A stretch of 64,000 nt of DNA from assembly GCF_910589235.1 (NCBI RefSeq), contig NC_060955.1, positions 15,397,338 to 15,461,337 of the forward strand, given 5' to 3'. This DNA is from Vespa crabro. Its lineage: Eukaryota > Arthropoda > Insecta > Hymenoptera > Vespidae. The position numbers were made by a program, and so were the translations under genes. The notes under the pieces were generated by a model. That model was not told the DNA's origin. It searched no databases and was given only the letters and a program-made list of their open reading frames with translations. Position 1 is the first letter of the stretch; every line of letters begins with the position of its first letter. This document shows positions 50,885 through 64,000 of the stretch, in pieces.

Positions 50885-50919
<35 letters not shown>

Positions 50920-51052
50920 GAGAGACAGATAGACAGATAGACAGACAGAAAGAGAGAGAGAAAGAGAGAGACAGATAGACAGATAGACAGACAGAAAGAG
51001 AGAGAGAAAGAGAGAGACAGATAGACAGATAGACAGACAGAAAGAGACACAG
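50882..51052. repeat. 46-base tandem minisatellite built from GA, GACA and GATA
   Basis: Three copies of a 46-base unit (starts of the GACAGATAGACAGATAG part at 50924, 50970 and 51016). Each copy joins a GACA/GATA stretch to a GA stretch. The exact 46-base spacing shows higher-order duplication rather than simple dinucleotide slippage. Confidence 0.92.
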
Positions 51053-51059
51053 TGAAAGA

Positions 51060-54000
51060 AAAAGGGAAGGAAGGAAGAAAGCGATCGAACGGCCTGCGAC
51101 TAAACTGCAACGGTTTGAAATGGGAGCAACTCGAAAGATGAGAATGAGAGGAGAATCTTCCTCTTTCCTCTCGTCCGATCTGTCCAAACGATCAGAGGGG
51201 AAAATGTTAAAATGTGAGCTGGTTAGTTCGATTCGTCCAATGGCGCGTGATTACAATCTCTCTCTTTTTCTTTTTCTTTCACTAGATCGTGCGAATAATA
51301 TATTTTTAATCCTTTCTAATCAATTAAATTTTAACATACCAGAGTTCTGCAATTCTGTTTTCTTATAAAAATGTGATTTGGTAAAATTCGGGTGATTCTT
51401 GATACATCTAGGTATTAGAAAATTAAAAATTAAAAAATATGTACTTATTTATTTCTCCTCTACTTTCAATACAGAAACGATAATAATTTCGCTGTTAACT
51501 ATTTCTAGTCGCTCGGGTATGGTTCTAATCTCGTGAAGTGCAGGGAAAAGGGATCGTTTCTAGGAAAAAGATTAGAGAAGAGAATTTACCGAGAAAGTAA
51601 ACGCTTTCTGTTTCAATAAGACACGGTGGCACGAGATGAAGATACAGAAGACATATGTCGCCAGAATTTCCTAATATTTGACGAATTGTGCGTGGATCCG
51701 CACAATGTTTAAGCGTATCGAATGGATACACCATGGTCGGACGTATGAGAAAAAAGATATAAAGCCATTTCTTTGTCCCTCCAATTTCTAATAAAGATTC
51801 CCTTTAATGACGGCCGACAGGAACTCGAATGCCTTGCTATGTTCAAGACGATATGACGTCACGTCCGGGACTACGACACCCGTGAGATAAGAGCGTTACT
51901 CTCGACGAAATTATAGTGTTTACACGATATATCGACGATGAAGGGTCTTCTTCTCAGAAACAAGTCAAACAGAAATATTAGATATTCTTATTTATCAATG
52001 TTCTCCTTTTAACATGGGATGAAGTAGAAACATTGAACTTCAAATGATTAAGAGAATTAAGATAAAATTTAATATTTAAATAACGAAATTGTTAAAAAAG
52101 TTAAACAACTTTTTTTTATAACTTAATATCATTTCTGGTATTCAAAACTGTATATAAAACAAAGACACGAATCATATTTAAAGTATAAATTATTTGAGAC
52201 TCTTTTATTTTTCGTAATTCGTTTCGTTACGTAAAACTTCGTCATAGAATGAAAACATCGTTGCTGGATCGATACCGCTTCGAGTACGACCTCTTTCTCT
52301 TTCTCTCTTACTCTTTTTTTCTCTCACACAGAACGGACAAATTTGGAATGTTCATGAATTAAGTTTACGCTTTAAGACAGAATAGCTGTAAAATGGGTGA
52401 TATGACTCAATAGAACAAGTAATGTGGTCCACCGGAAGTTTTCAGAGATAAGTTATCGTAGAGAACGGCAACTGAAATGTAATCGCTTTTGGATAAAAAA
52501 CATCAATAAGGGAAGTCAATCGAATGACGCCGCACAATGATATAATTGAAGCCACGTTTGAAACGGCAATATGTTTGTACGTGAAAGCATACCAAATGTA
52601 TTGTTGCAAAGACAAAGTGTGACTAAAAAAGAAAAATCGAAAATTTTACAATACTGTATGTTTTATTTTTTGTAAGCAGTTCAAAAGAATTTCTCTTGAC
52701 TCATTGTCAGTTAGGAGCAGGCAACCAAAAAGATTGGACACTATTGCTTTAAGATCTTACTCGTCATTAGCATCAACAACGACATTAATCTTATAAATAT
52801 TAATACACCTTCTTATTGTTAATATAGGATCAAAGTTGCCGAGAAAATTTCCTCATGAGAGAATACATGACGTCACATTACCCCCCACTGCCATTCTACA
52901 TCTACGTTACTTGCGTCATGTGATATGAGTTATGATACGTCGTCACGTCTCTAATCCAACCTAACCCTAATAACTACTACTATTATTTTTTCCGAATTTT
53001 TCCCTTTTTTCCCCTCAATATAGCAACAGAGTACGGGATATAGTAAAACGAACTATAGGCGAGGAGAAAAGGGAAGAGAAGGAGAGGAGAATTATGAGAC
53101 TAGCATAGCGGTGCGGTAGATATTTATAGTTAAAAGGAAAACAACAAGGAAATATTGTCATTAAATATTATGTGACAGTTTCAAATTATTTAAGAAACAG
53201 ATTAATTCCATCCTATTAATAAAGATAGACAAGAAAATGAGAGTTTAACTGTTCATATATATAATTAGGACAATATCCTGTCAAATATAAGAAATATCTT
53301 ATAACATTTGACTGGATTTTAGTTTTTGATGTATCCGAAAATAATACTTCAATGGAGAAATTTTGTTCCAAACTCTGTCAATTTCGAAGAACGCTTAATT
53401 GTTACCATAAAGTAATTTTAAATTAAAAATTGAATCACTTACTATCATAAAAAAATACAATTAAATAGATAATTTTACTCTATATATTAAGATTATAATG
53501 ATTTTAATATGTACACGAATTATAAATATTTTTAAATTTTTATCTGATAATTTTTCAATTATATCTAACATATTGGGCATGTTGAGTACATCACATAGAT
53601 GAGATATTGATTGATGGTAAGTATAAGAAGTGGTGGTCATTACATTTGAATCTGGCTCTTGCTGTTGTACGGAATATTGAAAAGTATCAACCCGACAATT
53701 GCCGAGGTTAATCGAATGTCCTCGACCGCGTTTATCTCCGCTAGCAGGATCAAACATTTTTGATTCTACATAGCTGCACCGCTATTAAACGTCGCCTTTC
53801 TCAAGGCTCTCCTCGTCTCTTTAATTTAAAAATTCGTATTGAAATACATCAATTTGATTTTACCTTGTCTCATCGCTATTCTTGCTTCTCACCGCTTCAC
53901 TATATTCCTTATCTTAGTGTCGAAAATATAAAAGAATCCCATCAATTATTGTTTCCTTTCTTCTTTTTAACGGTACTTTCTTCTCATCGCAAAAATGGAG

Positions 54001-54429
54001 CATATTTTAAATAATGTGATATCATCGCAACGTTAAGATAGAAAAAGTGAGTAATATATAATATTATATACACACACACATTCATATAATTTGAGATAAA
54101 TAGAATAAATGAATGAATGAATGAATGAACATCTGTTAATATTCATCTTAATCTCACATAAGGTAAAAAAATTCTAAAAAAACTAAATAAGATGGCTCAT
54201 ACATGAAACTTGATCGGTTTGCACGAACCGACGCAAGATCGAAGAGAAGAAATGTTTAAGAACTAATCGGAATGCATGTAAGTGTTTACAATGGCCGGTA
54301 ATAAAAATGATACCTCGTTCGAGAATAGGCCTGTTCGAAACAACCGAAATTTATCTTCAGTAATAACGTGCGTTCGTTAAATAAACTTTAGGTCAATAGA
54401 AACAAATGGAGACAGAATTTTTTTAAGCA

Positions 54430-54490
<61 letters not shown>

Positions 54491-57400
54491 GTATGTATGT
54501 ATATATATATAGTTTAACAATATATAGACAAATTTGAATGATTTTATGTGACTTTCTTTTCAGTTTCAATCGCATAGTGTTAAGGAAACTTAGTAAGATC
54601 TCGTATCAAAATTTCAACGAAATATATTATTGTAATTATTCTCCGTCGATTTTCTCATCGACAATATGATATAATAAAAGAACTGCAAAATTCGAATCGA
54701 GTTTGAGCGATGAGACTAGATCTTGGCTTCGATTCAACGCCAATGACTGGTTTTCATGGAGCTTGAACTGGATTCCATTATCTTCTAGACGACCAGCTGA
54801 CTTCTGAAGGAAAAAAAAATGTAATAAAATAACGTAATATTCAAATGGATCGAAAGTTGAAATCAACTCAGACGATAACGAGTTGATTACTATCTTTCTC
54901 TCTGTCTCTTTCCTTTTCTTTTGGTCGACAAGGCCTCAAGCATGATAAAACTCGAAAATTCGGTTGCCACGTGTGCATCTTTTATTTAGGAATAGTATTA
55001 AGACAACGAATGATATAAGAGAAATCGTTTGGTAGGTGGGTCCAACCGTTATTTACATTCTCGCTTTGATGACATCATTGCCAAAGGGAGCACAAAGAGA
55101 AAGAAAGAAAAAGAATCGAGGATGGCTTAACATGTTTCACACCGGTTTATTCAATGATATAGTAAAGAATCGAGGTCTCTTTTCACGCTAATCGTAAGGC
55201 GACCCTCGAAAACATTTTCGAAGGATGTACCGACTCGATTCACTGCACTTCGTAGTCGTTAGTACGATTATCAGGTCTCTATCAATTAATTAATTCTTCT
55301 AAGCCGAAGACGATATGATAAATAAAATAAAGGAACGCATACGATCTGCTTGAAAGGACAAAAATTCTCTCATCGACATAATATTATATGACGTGTTTGC
55401 TTCCTCTTTCTCTCTCTCTCTCTCTCTCTTTCTATTTTATGTAAAAATTATCAAGATATTATGGCATTCTTATCTATACCTTAAAAAGGTAACTATACCG
55501 ATTAGTACATAAATAAAGTGATAAGATCTAAAACATTTTGGAAGTTTGTTTTAATGACAAATTCGAATCATTTCGATCTTAATTCGAAACATAAGAAGTC
55601 TTGAAAGTTGATAAGTTCTCAAGTTTTTTGTCACTTTTGTTGTTTTCTCGAAAATGGACGCAATTGAGACACTTCGAACCGCTTCGAGTCTGTATCGTAA
55701 TTACGAACACAATTCAAAGCTTAATATTCTTGAAAGTCCTGATCGTCATAGACTTAAAAATCTTAAGAGTTTCGATAAGTTTTAGAGTTCCGAAGATGTT
55801 TCTTTAGAGTTTCGAATATTTAATATCTTATAAGCTTTTTGATTACTTTTGTTCAAGAAATATCATTGACATAAAATACTAAAGAAAGTCCCTAAAGTAC
55901 GAATTATATAAGTACGTTATTTATTTACATTATTCGTTTTTATAACTTACGGTACATATGACGAATGTCAATATGAGAAGAAAAAAAAATAAAGTAGAAT
56001 AAATAAGTTTATCGCTTAAGTACTATTTATTCCATACAATTTGAAAAAATCGCTGTTTTCTTTTCAGTTGTCATTTTAATGTGTGTTTCACTTCAAGGAT
56101 TTATAATTTGTAATAAAATATATATAAATGATTACTAAAAGTTAAATACGCTTACTTTGATTGCCTAACTAATCCTAATGAGTACACTTTAGTTATACGT
56201 AAAATTTAGTTATACGTAATGTTACTCGCTATCTTCATTGCGTCCTGCAAAATTCGATTATTTATACACTAAAAAGAAAAAAATGTATTTTGTCCTATTA
56301 CATTTGTGCCTTGCGAAATAATTTTTTCCAAGACAAAAATATAATCAGTACCAAAGGAAGATTATTAGAACACTATTTTGAATAAAATCTTTTTAATAAA
56401 CAAGTAATAAAAATTTAGCGATGATAAAAATTTTCGATATATCGCGAAAGAATCCATTGTCACTATTACAACGAAAGTGACAAAAGACTCAAGGCTTATC
56501 GAGACTTTATAAGTATATGTATGATATACGTTTCGAAGAATAGAAATAACGAAATCCATGAATCACGAAAGAGGTAAAAATAGGTCGTCGTAACGAGTAT
56601 TTATTTTTCAGCTCAATATGAATTAATGAAAAGTTATGCTTGGAACATCAAGCGAAGTAAATTCCTGAGAATAATTGAGAGTGTTAGTCGCTAGAAAGCC
56701 AACAATTTGGCTACTTAACGAGTCCCCTCGTGACATCGATCCTATAAAATTTCGATCTCTACTTTCTTTTGTCGATGAAGACACGATACGATTTTTATTG
56801 TCCCTACGAATATGTTTTTTCTAACGTTGAAAATCAATTGCACATTATATTTGTTTCATGTCGTGAAAACGTAATTACGAAAAGTAATTAATTAAAAAAG
56901 TTTCTTAAACGAATGACTCGTTTTTCTGCAATACATAATAAATTCCGAGAAAGCTACGATCGCCGCCACTTAATCATAGGCTTCGAAGTTTGTTTTGGTT
57001 TTTAAAATTGGGCCGATGGGTCGTTGGCCTCGGACGAACCGTATCTCCCCACCAATTCGACTCTGCAGGTCGGTGTTACTGCGAACCTATATGCCGAGTG
57101 GGCTATACTAGAAGCCGATCGTTTACGGTGCGTCACGCACACAATCTCCACGTGCTCGCGCCTATCTTCATGTTCGCCTTTTGACTGAAACAGGGACGCC
57201 GACACTTCTCGGAGACGATAGCGATCTTGCCGTTATTTCGAAAGCCTTCTCGACACTCTTTTCTCGACAACTTTTATTTTATCTTAGATCGATTCAATTT
57301 ATCGAATAAAAGAATGCAATTATTTCGATAAGATTTTTCTTATTTTTTTTATACAAACTGATTCTCATATATGTGTTAATGAAATTTTCTAATTTGAAAA

Positions 57401-58070
57401 TAACACACATAAATACGATACGTTGAAAAAACTATTCAAATATTCAGCATACCGATGGAATCAGAAACATTTTGAGTCTATATTCGTCTAAATTCTTAAT
57501 AATTTTACGTCTATATTCGTAAAAATATGTATTCAACGAAAATTAAATTTTCGAAACAAAACGAGAATTGATTATAATACTTCCAAGCGATATTTTCGAT
57601 CTCGAGCGATTATCAAGATTTTTGTTTCTACAACGAAGTTAAAGGTAAAGAAAAATAAGAAGAGAAAAAAGGCACTCGCGGTTCGCGTGGAACTCAAATT
57701 TCAGGGTGCACGAATGGATATAAGGTTTCTTTCGAACGACGATGCGTGTTCGTGACGTGAGATTATACTTAGCCACAACCGCCGTCGTTATATATTGTCT
57801 CGAACATATATACGCACGCACGTATTCACACAAAACCATATAATTCCCGTTACCATTCGAAAGCTCGGTTACCTACTCTCTTGCTTCGGCCGGTCATTAA
57901 CGTAACGACTGTTACGTACATATGTATGTACATATTACATACGTACATAAGTACACGTATCCAAGAATATACATACATGTACGTGCTTACCTACCAACCT
58001 ACCTACCTAGCACTCTTGTCTACTTCGTTCCTCGATTTATTACCAACGTACCTCTACCAAGAGAATATCG
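51060..58070. other. Right flank, part 3: no supported gene
   Basis: AT-rich with short CT arrays (for example 55405-55430). CRE-like palindromes lie at 51854-51861 and 52868-52875. A GC-richer patch at 57000-57240 has open frames on both strands (57002-57205 minus, 56990-57184 plus) without motifs I recognise. Confidence 0.5.
54435..54511. repeat. (AT)n microsatellite with GTAT interruptions
   Basis: AT run of about 40 bases, then TATG/TATA variants. Confidence 0.9.
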
Positions 58071-58083
58071 AGAGTTCTCTCTT

Positions 58084-58088
<5 letters not shown>

Positions 58089-58141
<53 letters not shown>
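58089..58141. repeat. (CT)n microsatellite
   Basis: Perfect CT run of about 53 bases. Confidence 0.95.
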
Positions 58142-58144
<3 letters not shown>

Positions 58145-58599
58145 AATATCGGATATTATGTCTGCCTTTCTACCTGAAAACGTATTTCCTACTGCACCCG
58201 TCGACAATGTCGACGACGACAGATGAAACTGTTTGACGTCAACATTGGTTTGAATTCTTTCGAGAATAACGCGTTAACTTCCTAACTCGGAAACTTCGTC
58301 GACGGTAATTAGATAACGACATCTAATTGCATAGCATGAAAATTCAGACTCATGAAATGCAATCCAGACGAACGTTCCCAGCAAATTACAAAAACAATCG
58401 AAACGATTATTAAACGTTGTTATTATTGATATCGAAGAAAAAGAAAATTATCGAGAAAATTTTTGATCGAAGTAAAAAATATTATTAATTTTCTTAACTA
58501 TCTTCGTTTCAACGATTCAATAAACATAAAGAAACGTTATTTTCTCATTCATTTGCAAAATTCAAAACCATTTTATTTTGTAGATATCCGATACCATCT

Positions 58600-58840
58600 C
58601 TAATCACGTGCTCTATTAATTAATAACCATCTGCAGTCTGGCTTGCTATGAGTAGCTACAATAGAGATGGCGATTCGCATACAGTATGTATTTTGTAACA
58701 ACGAACCTCTCGAAGCGATGCAATCCGGTGGTGCTAACGGCCGACGAGCGGTCATTGTTCCGCAATTACTGTCCTATCTAATCGGCGTTAGTGACTAGGA
58801 ACAGTCACCGAGCGATTCACGATATCTAATCGTGAAAGCA
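58600..58840. promoter_or_regulatory. GC-richer islet with two adjacent perfect hairpins
   Basis: Higher GC than its surroundings. It ends in two small inverted repeats: GTGACT/AGTCAC (58791-58808, 6-base loop) and TTCACGAT/ATCGTGAA (58816-58836, 5-base loop). Possible enhancer or structured RNA; no coding frame. Confidence 0.35.
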
Positions 58841-59590
58841 AACGATACGTGGGAGAGCCGATTACGATTCTCGTTTCATGTGAAAGGATCAATGACATTT
58901 TCGCATTTTTCCCCTCTTTTTCTTTCTTCGAACATTATCCTTATACCATTATTATCGACAAAATATCATGATAATCCTAGAGTTTTCTCTGATAATAAGC
59001 ATATTATTCAACGAAATCCTTAGATACAATCGATTTTCGATAATTATAAATTTAGAAAAGATGAAGAAGAGAGGAGTTAAAGAAACGCAAGGTTTTAAGA
59101 GAAGCGTATATACGAGTGAAATATGTCTCTTTCGAAAGTTGCCAGTCGAGCACGAGGAGATTGCGAATAATACGATCTAGAGGCGAACGTATTCATAGAT
59201 ATACAACCGCGGGACCAACCATCGAGCGGCAGTGTTATCGTTTCTTTGATAGCTGGCACTAGACGCGACTTACGTAACACATTAGGGTCAACGTATCCAC
59301 TAGCTTTATGCAATTGCACGTTGGCATGCTATGAATAGCTCGACGCTTAGCGGTGGCTCTAAGCCGTGTCTAGTCGCGATCTAATCGAAATTGCGACGGC
59401 AATTCGTGGATCGTCTTCGGAAAACTTCTTACGATTTCTATTCTTATCTCCTTCTTTTTTTTGGCGTAAACAATATAAACAATGTTTTAGCATTCGGACA
59501 TCGGACATAATTATAGACTTTACGAGAATATTAGCTTGTAAGATGTTCAACAAAATTAACGATTTACGAGAACAATAGAATATCTAATCT

Positions 59591-59852
59591 TTAACCTCTT
59601 AGGTAAGCCTGAATTTTGCGCTGTTTCTCTATACGGCAGAGTTTAACGTTAATTACGCGTAAACGATACAGCACTGCAATATGTGATGGATAATGCTGTT
59701 CTTTACACGAGCATATTGGAATGAATTTTTGTTAACTAAAAAAAAAAAAAAAAAAGAAAACAGTGAGCGAATGAATAACTATAGTGGCGCGTTGTAATAT
59801 AAGATGACATCCGCAAAGCCACTATAGTGGTACATCGTACCTAAGAGGTTAA
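59591..59852. mobile_element. piggyBac-like MITE
   Basis: A 262-base segment whose ends are a perfect 15-base inverted repeat, TTAACCTCTTAGGTA (59591-59605) and its complement (59838-59852). The outer TTAA on each side fits the piggyBac target. Inside are a poly(A) run (about 59740-59757) and an ACTATAGTGG motif repeated near the right end (59780 and about 59820). No transposase frame. Confidence 0.8.
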
Positions 59853-60160
59853 ATTAGCGATTAAGAAATAATTGTAGAATGTGCGTTTATGTTCTCAAAT
59901 ATCGCTAAATTATTCGATAAAATGTAACGAAGTTGGGAATAGTTTGTCGTTCTTACAATATTTTATTGTCGCTTCTTATCGTAGTCGTTGCATTCGTACC
60001 TTTATTTCTCTTCTTCGATATTCTTTAAAAGAAAATGATCCATCATAAAATTCTTACAACAGAATTGTTGTTCCTTGAGAAAACGTTTTACGTATTCGAA
60101 AAAAAACGCAAACAATTTCTTTCGAGATAAATTTTCGAGAATAACTACATTCTTTATTTA

Positions 60161-60208
<48 letters not shown>
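60161..60208. repeat. (CT)n microsatellite
   Basis: CT run with one TTT interruption. Confidence 0.95.
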
Positions 60209-60689
60209 ATTTCTTTCAATCAATCTGTCTTTCTTATTTTTAGCGAATAGCAAACTATTCGCTTCAACTATTTCTACGATCAACGAAAAGAAAAAAAAAT
60301 ATGATTATAACGAGATAGGCGCAGGATATTTATGCGGGAGGTATAACAATAATTTATAATACGAAGGCAAAACGATGGAGAACGTCCAAAAAAATGGTCG
60401 TTTGTTGCGTAACTCGAGCCGTATTTCGAAATGGATGAATATAACGTGGACTGCCCTTCGCTCGAGTTCGCATTTTGCGGGCGTGGTCGCAGAGTCCTAT
60501 ATCAATTCTTTCCTTCCTACGTTCCACTACGGTCTTTATTCTCTATCTTTCTCGTTTTCGCTATATAATCACCAATAGAAAATCTTTTCATCCTTCTAAA
60601 AGAAATATATTAATTAGATCTTTTGAATAGAAAAAAGAAATTTCACAAGTATTTCAAGAGTAAAGATTTGTCCGTCACGTCCAGGGAGA

Positions 60690-61370
60690 TTCAACGAGAC
60701 TATAAAAAGAAGAGGCGAAGCGAGTTACTCTTTCCACGGTCTAGCAATCGATCGGAAAAGCAGCAGTTGTCCGGGTAAAACAGCGAAGCTTGTTCGAACG
60801 AGCTCTCGATCCTAAAGGGGCACGTTCACTGGCGTCGAGAATGCAACGATACTTGATCGGGACCTGATAAAAATTCGTGGGACGAGGCGGGAGTTTTTGG
60901 CGTCAGTACATCGAAAAAGGACCACCCCTTCTCTCTCTTTATCTACGAGTGACGCCCTGTAATTTTCGATCCTGACGAGGTACTAGGGTAGTGAGCGTGC
61001 CGAGGGTGCTGCTCGTACCGGTGGTAGTGGATTTTACGTGGGTAGAATCTTCGTGAACGCATCTAACTCCCAGACTTGGGAGCGAGAGAGAAAGAGGTAG
61101 TAGGAAGAGAGAGTGCAACGAGCATGCGCAGCCTGAAACCGAAAGTGCACGCCCATCCAGGCAATGACGGCCCTGAACCTAGACCTATACCCCCGCTTTC
61201 TGCGTCCCACGGTCAATCCTGTGTCCCCAACCTTCAAAACTCCCCCAACCCTTACTCCCAGCCTACCTCGTCGTATCATTATATACGTTGTGCTGCCGCG
61301 GTAGCGCCACTGTTCTCCTTCTATCGACTCTCTTTGTCTCTCTTGCAGTAACTCACACATTGTCTCGACC
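60690..61370 (+). promoter_or_regulatory. GC-rich islet with TATA-like box; possible promoter and first exon
   Basis: TATAAAAAG at 60701-60709 is followed by a GC-rich stretch to about 61360, the richest in the window. A GT after GGG near 60775 could be a donor, and CTCTTGCAG at about 61340-61350 looks like an acceptor. A 76-residue Pro/Ser-rich frame from ATG 61124 has no known domain. The overlapping minus frame (61360-61034) is also open. It could be a promoter with an untranslated exon of a gene to the right. Confidence 0.35.
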
Positions 61371-61399
61371 TATCTATATTTCTCGATCTTGAACTGAAC

Positions 61400-64000
61400 T
61401 GGTATATAAAAGTATATTTTATGCAAAATTTCAATATATTTCAGGTAGCGAACATCATTAGCTAGCCCGCTCTCTCATCCACGATACTTTTATACCCTCG
61501 CATCTAGCGTGCAAAATAAAAATTTCAACGAACGATAAGAGCTCGTTTCTTTGTTCCTCGTACGCGTCTATTTACGTTATTCCCTTCGAAAATTTGATGC
61601 GCGCAAGATCTTGCGGTAGGACTATCGTGCTCATACCCAATAGTGATTCACTTTAGAATTGATTTTTATCCAGGAATAATTTATAACCCTCCTCGCTTTC
61701 GATAAAACGAACAGATGATAATCGTTTCAAAGATTATATTATCGTATATGCTATCTAAAAAAAAAAAAAGAAAAAAAAGGAAATACGAGGAATTCAATTT
61801 TGTACGATCACATATAAGTATACTGTTTCCCTTTTTATTATTATATTACATTACCTTCTCTCAACCACCCAACCTTTCCTCAAGCTCTCTACAGAATGCG
61901 GATTTTTTAATTGAGCAGCGGTGCTCCTTAAGCGCAAAACGGGATGAACCGTGTTTCTTTTCAGCGACATCTGGTTCTCCTGTACCTAAAGCGTCCCTAC
62001 CTTCGTCTCTTTTCTTCTTCTTCCCTATTCTCCTTCTATCCTTTTCTTTTCTAACCGTGGCCATTATATACCGGCTAAAGCCTCATTCACGGTCACCGTC
62101 CTAGAAACCCGAGCCGATCAAAACAACTTTTTCATAGGGAGCCCTCTCGAGGACGATGGATTATCCTTTCTCTTTCTCTCTCTTTCCCTCTCTCTCTTTT
62201 CGGATGCCCTGATTTTGCGTTCCCTTCTTCCGTTATGCAATTTCTTCGGAGCCTTCGGTAACTATTAGAAAAAAAAAGAAAAAAAGAGAAAATCCGTATA
62301 GAGGCCCTAAAATTTTTCTCCCCTGTTTTACGCCATAATATTCACCCCCTCTCTTCTGTCTTCCACTATCCCTTTTATACAATATTTACACGTTTCGATA
62401 AACAGCAATATCCTTTGTGACCAACGAATTGAATTCGTCGCCGACTACGTGTATGTATGTATCTACTCGATCGTCCTATAAATCTCTATTTTCGATTTTG
62501 TTATTCATCAACGACAAATTTCATGTGTGCACGCATAGTGTACTTTCATGATAGAAAAAAGAAAAAGGAAAAGAGGGTGTGGATGATGGCAGTGGACGAT
62601 TTGCGGCCGATACGTCACGTAATATGTTTCGAAAATTCACACGCGCTTTTTCCTATCGCTCCCAAGTTCTTTGAAATTTATCGATTAGATCGTAAAATTT
62701 TGGAGACCCTTTTCCTATATGTATGCCTTACATAGGCCTGGGTTCCTTAATAGAATCGACGATAACGTGAAAGAGAGTACTATCTAAATAATAACTATTT
62801 ACATAATTGTCTATATCAAATACTTAAAATATTGCTAAGCAACTTGCAAAAACAAATACTTATTATTAGTATTTATCACATGCATTAAAACAAATACTAT
62901 AATATTTCGAATTAATAATTGATCACGAATGTATAAAGAAAATAGTTGTTTCAAATAAAATGTATTAAATATTTCGAAAAAAATTTTTGTTATCTTGAAT
63001 CAAAGTTTAAAATGGTTCCAGGTGCTATTTTTATTGAAAAACGTAAGTACGGCTTTCTCAGTTATATGCCATTTCGAGAAAGAAAGAAAGTCACGCAAAG
63101 AAAGAGGGAGAGAAAAAGAAAGAAAGAATTGGGCGGTCTCATGTTTCGTAACAGCTTTATGTTCCACCGATAAAGTTATGCAATGTAATCTAATACGTAT
63201 TTCGTGTCGTTTCTCTGTCGGCGGTAACGGCGTATCGAAAGGCGTATCGAAAATGACGCATAGCACAAAGTTTTTCATCTCAGATATGTTTGTTGTTTTA
63301 AGTCTGATCATAATACCATTTACGTTGCTAGACGTCTCCGAAACAAATTGCGATCTTCGAAATTAAAGATGATCGTTTCGAGTTCATTTTACGTTATCGT
63401 AATTAAAAATGTATTAAAAATTTATAAGAAAATTTTATAAAATATGTATTTAAAAGGTATTAAATCTAAAAGATGTAACAAAATAATCTATTGAAAAGAT
63501 ACGTACACGTATGATAAAAATATATCGTAATATCTACTCTAAATGATTTTGGGAAGAATTCAAGGTTCGTAACAATCTTTAATTAAGTTTGCATTACTTA
63601 CAGCATGACGCGGCGCCGTCGATACACGAAGGAATGTCGTCGTTAAGAAAGAATGAAAGAAAGAAAAAAGAAAGAAAGCAATCGATTCGATTATATCCAA
63701 CATCGTTGTTCGGTTCAATATTTCCGCCACGCCTGAGAACTAGAAGTGAATTTCTCGGAAGGAACGGGACCGATCGATTAAAGAACGTAAAATAACTATT
63801 AACTATTTTGAGAACTCGATCGGGTGGTTATATGAATGCTTACGAATTCTTTTCGTAAATATAACAAACACGGAATACGTTTCATGGGAACTTTCCTGCT
63901 GATAAGAAAACGAGATAACCATGACAATCTCCGATTCGACCGAAAACATTTCTTTTATCTATTTTCGTCCATTATCTATTTTTGTTCAACACACTTACTA
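61400..64000. other. Right edge, no supported gene
   Basis: Mixed AT-rich DNA with short poly-purine and poly-pyrimidine tracts (61750-61790, 62170-62200, 63085-63130, 63640-63680). Open frames up to about 129 residues (61715-62104) run through low-complexity sequence and show no motifs. The window ends without a clear gene end. Confidence 0.5.

Noticed and set aside
52950..52975. CCTAACCCTAA-like motif as interstitial telomeric repeat
   Set aside because: Only about two imperfect units, too short to separate from chance.

Overview
The window looks like nuclear DNA of an insect, most likely a hymenopteran and probably a bee. It is AT-rich, CpG is not obviously depleted, CT/GA and AT microsatellites are dense, and the genes have short exons with small introns. 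The one protein family I can recognise closely resembles the bee chymotrypsin inhibitors of the TIL (trypsin inhibitor-like, Ascaris-type) family. The species is an inference.

The recognisable content lies in 6.4-30.4 kb, a cluster of small secreted TIL serine-protease inhibitor genes. Four copies look intact: gene 3 (minus, 6403-7097), gene 1 (plus, 10518-11301), gene 2 (plus, 14910-15339) and gene 4 (minus, 29385-30255). All four have the same build: a signal-peptide exon ending in phase 1, then an exon carrying cysteines 1-5, then a phase-0 intron exactly at the predicted reactive bond, then an exon carrying cysteines 6-10. Each has a TATA box upstream. Predicted P1 residues are Leu, Arg, Val and Leu, so the set should cover chymotrypsin/elastase-like and trypsin-like proteases.

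Between genes 1 and 4 lie at least seven broken copies (lone signal exons, frameshifted three-exon copies, single exons and 3' tails), arranged as two related blocks at about 11.4-13.3 kb and 23.2-25.9 kb. A decayed BEL/Pao LTR retrotransposon (about 18.56-22.97 kb) begins at the exact point where a duplicated gene-1 3' tail stops. It also contains a stray piece of a TIL gene. Small DNA-transposon MITEs are present at 13.87 kb (mariner-like, TA flanks), 15.87 kb and 59.59 kb (both piggyBac-like, TTAA flanks).

The flanks (1-6.4 kb and 30.4-64 kb) contain no gene I can support. They hold many CT/GA arrays, AT-rich filler and several GC-richer islets (about 33.3-33.6, 34.6-35.6, 44.6-44.8, 48.6-48.8, 57.0-57.2, 58.6-59.4 and 60.7-61.4 kb). 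The islets could be enhancers, promoters or untranslated exons of genes outside the window. I could not run homology searches, so gene borders come from reading splice sites and frames by eye.
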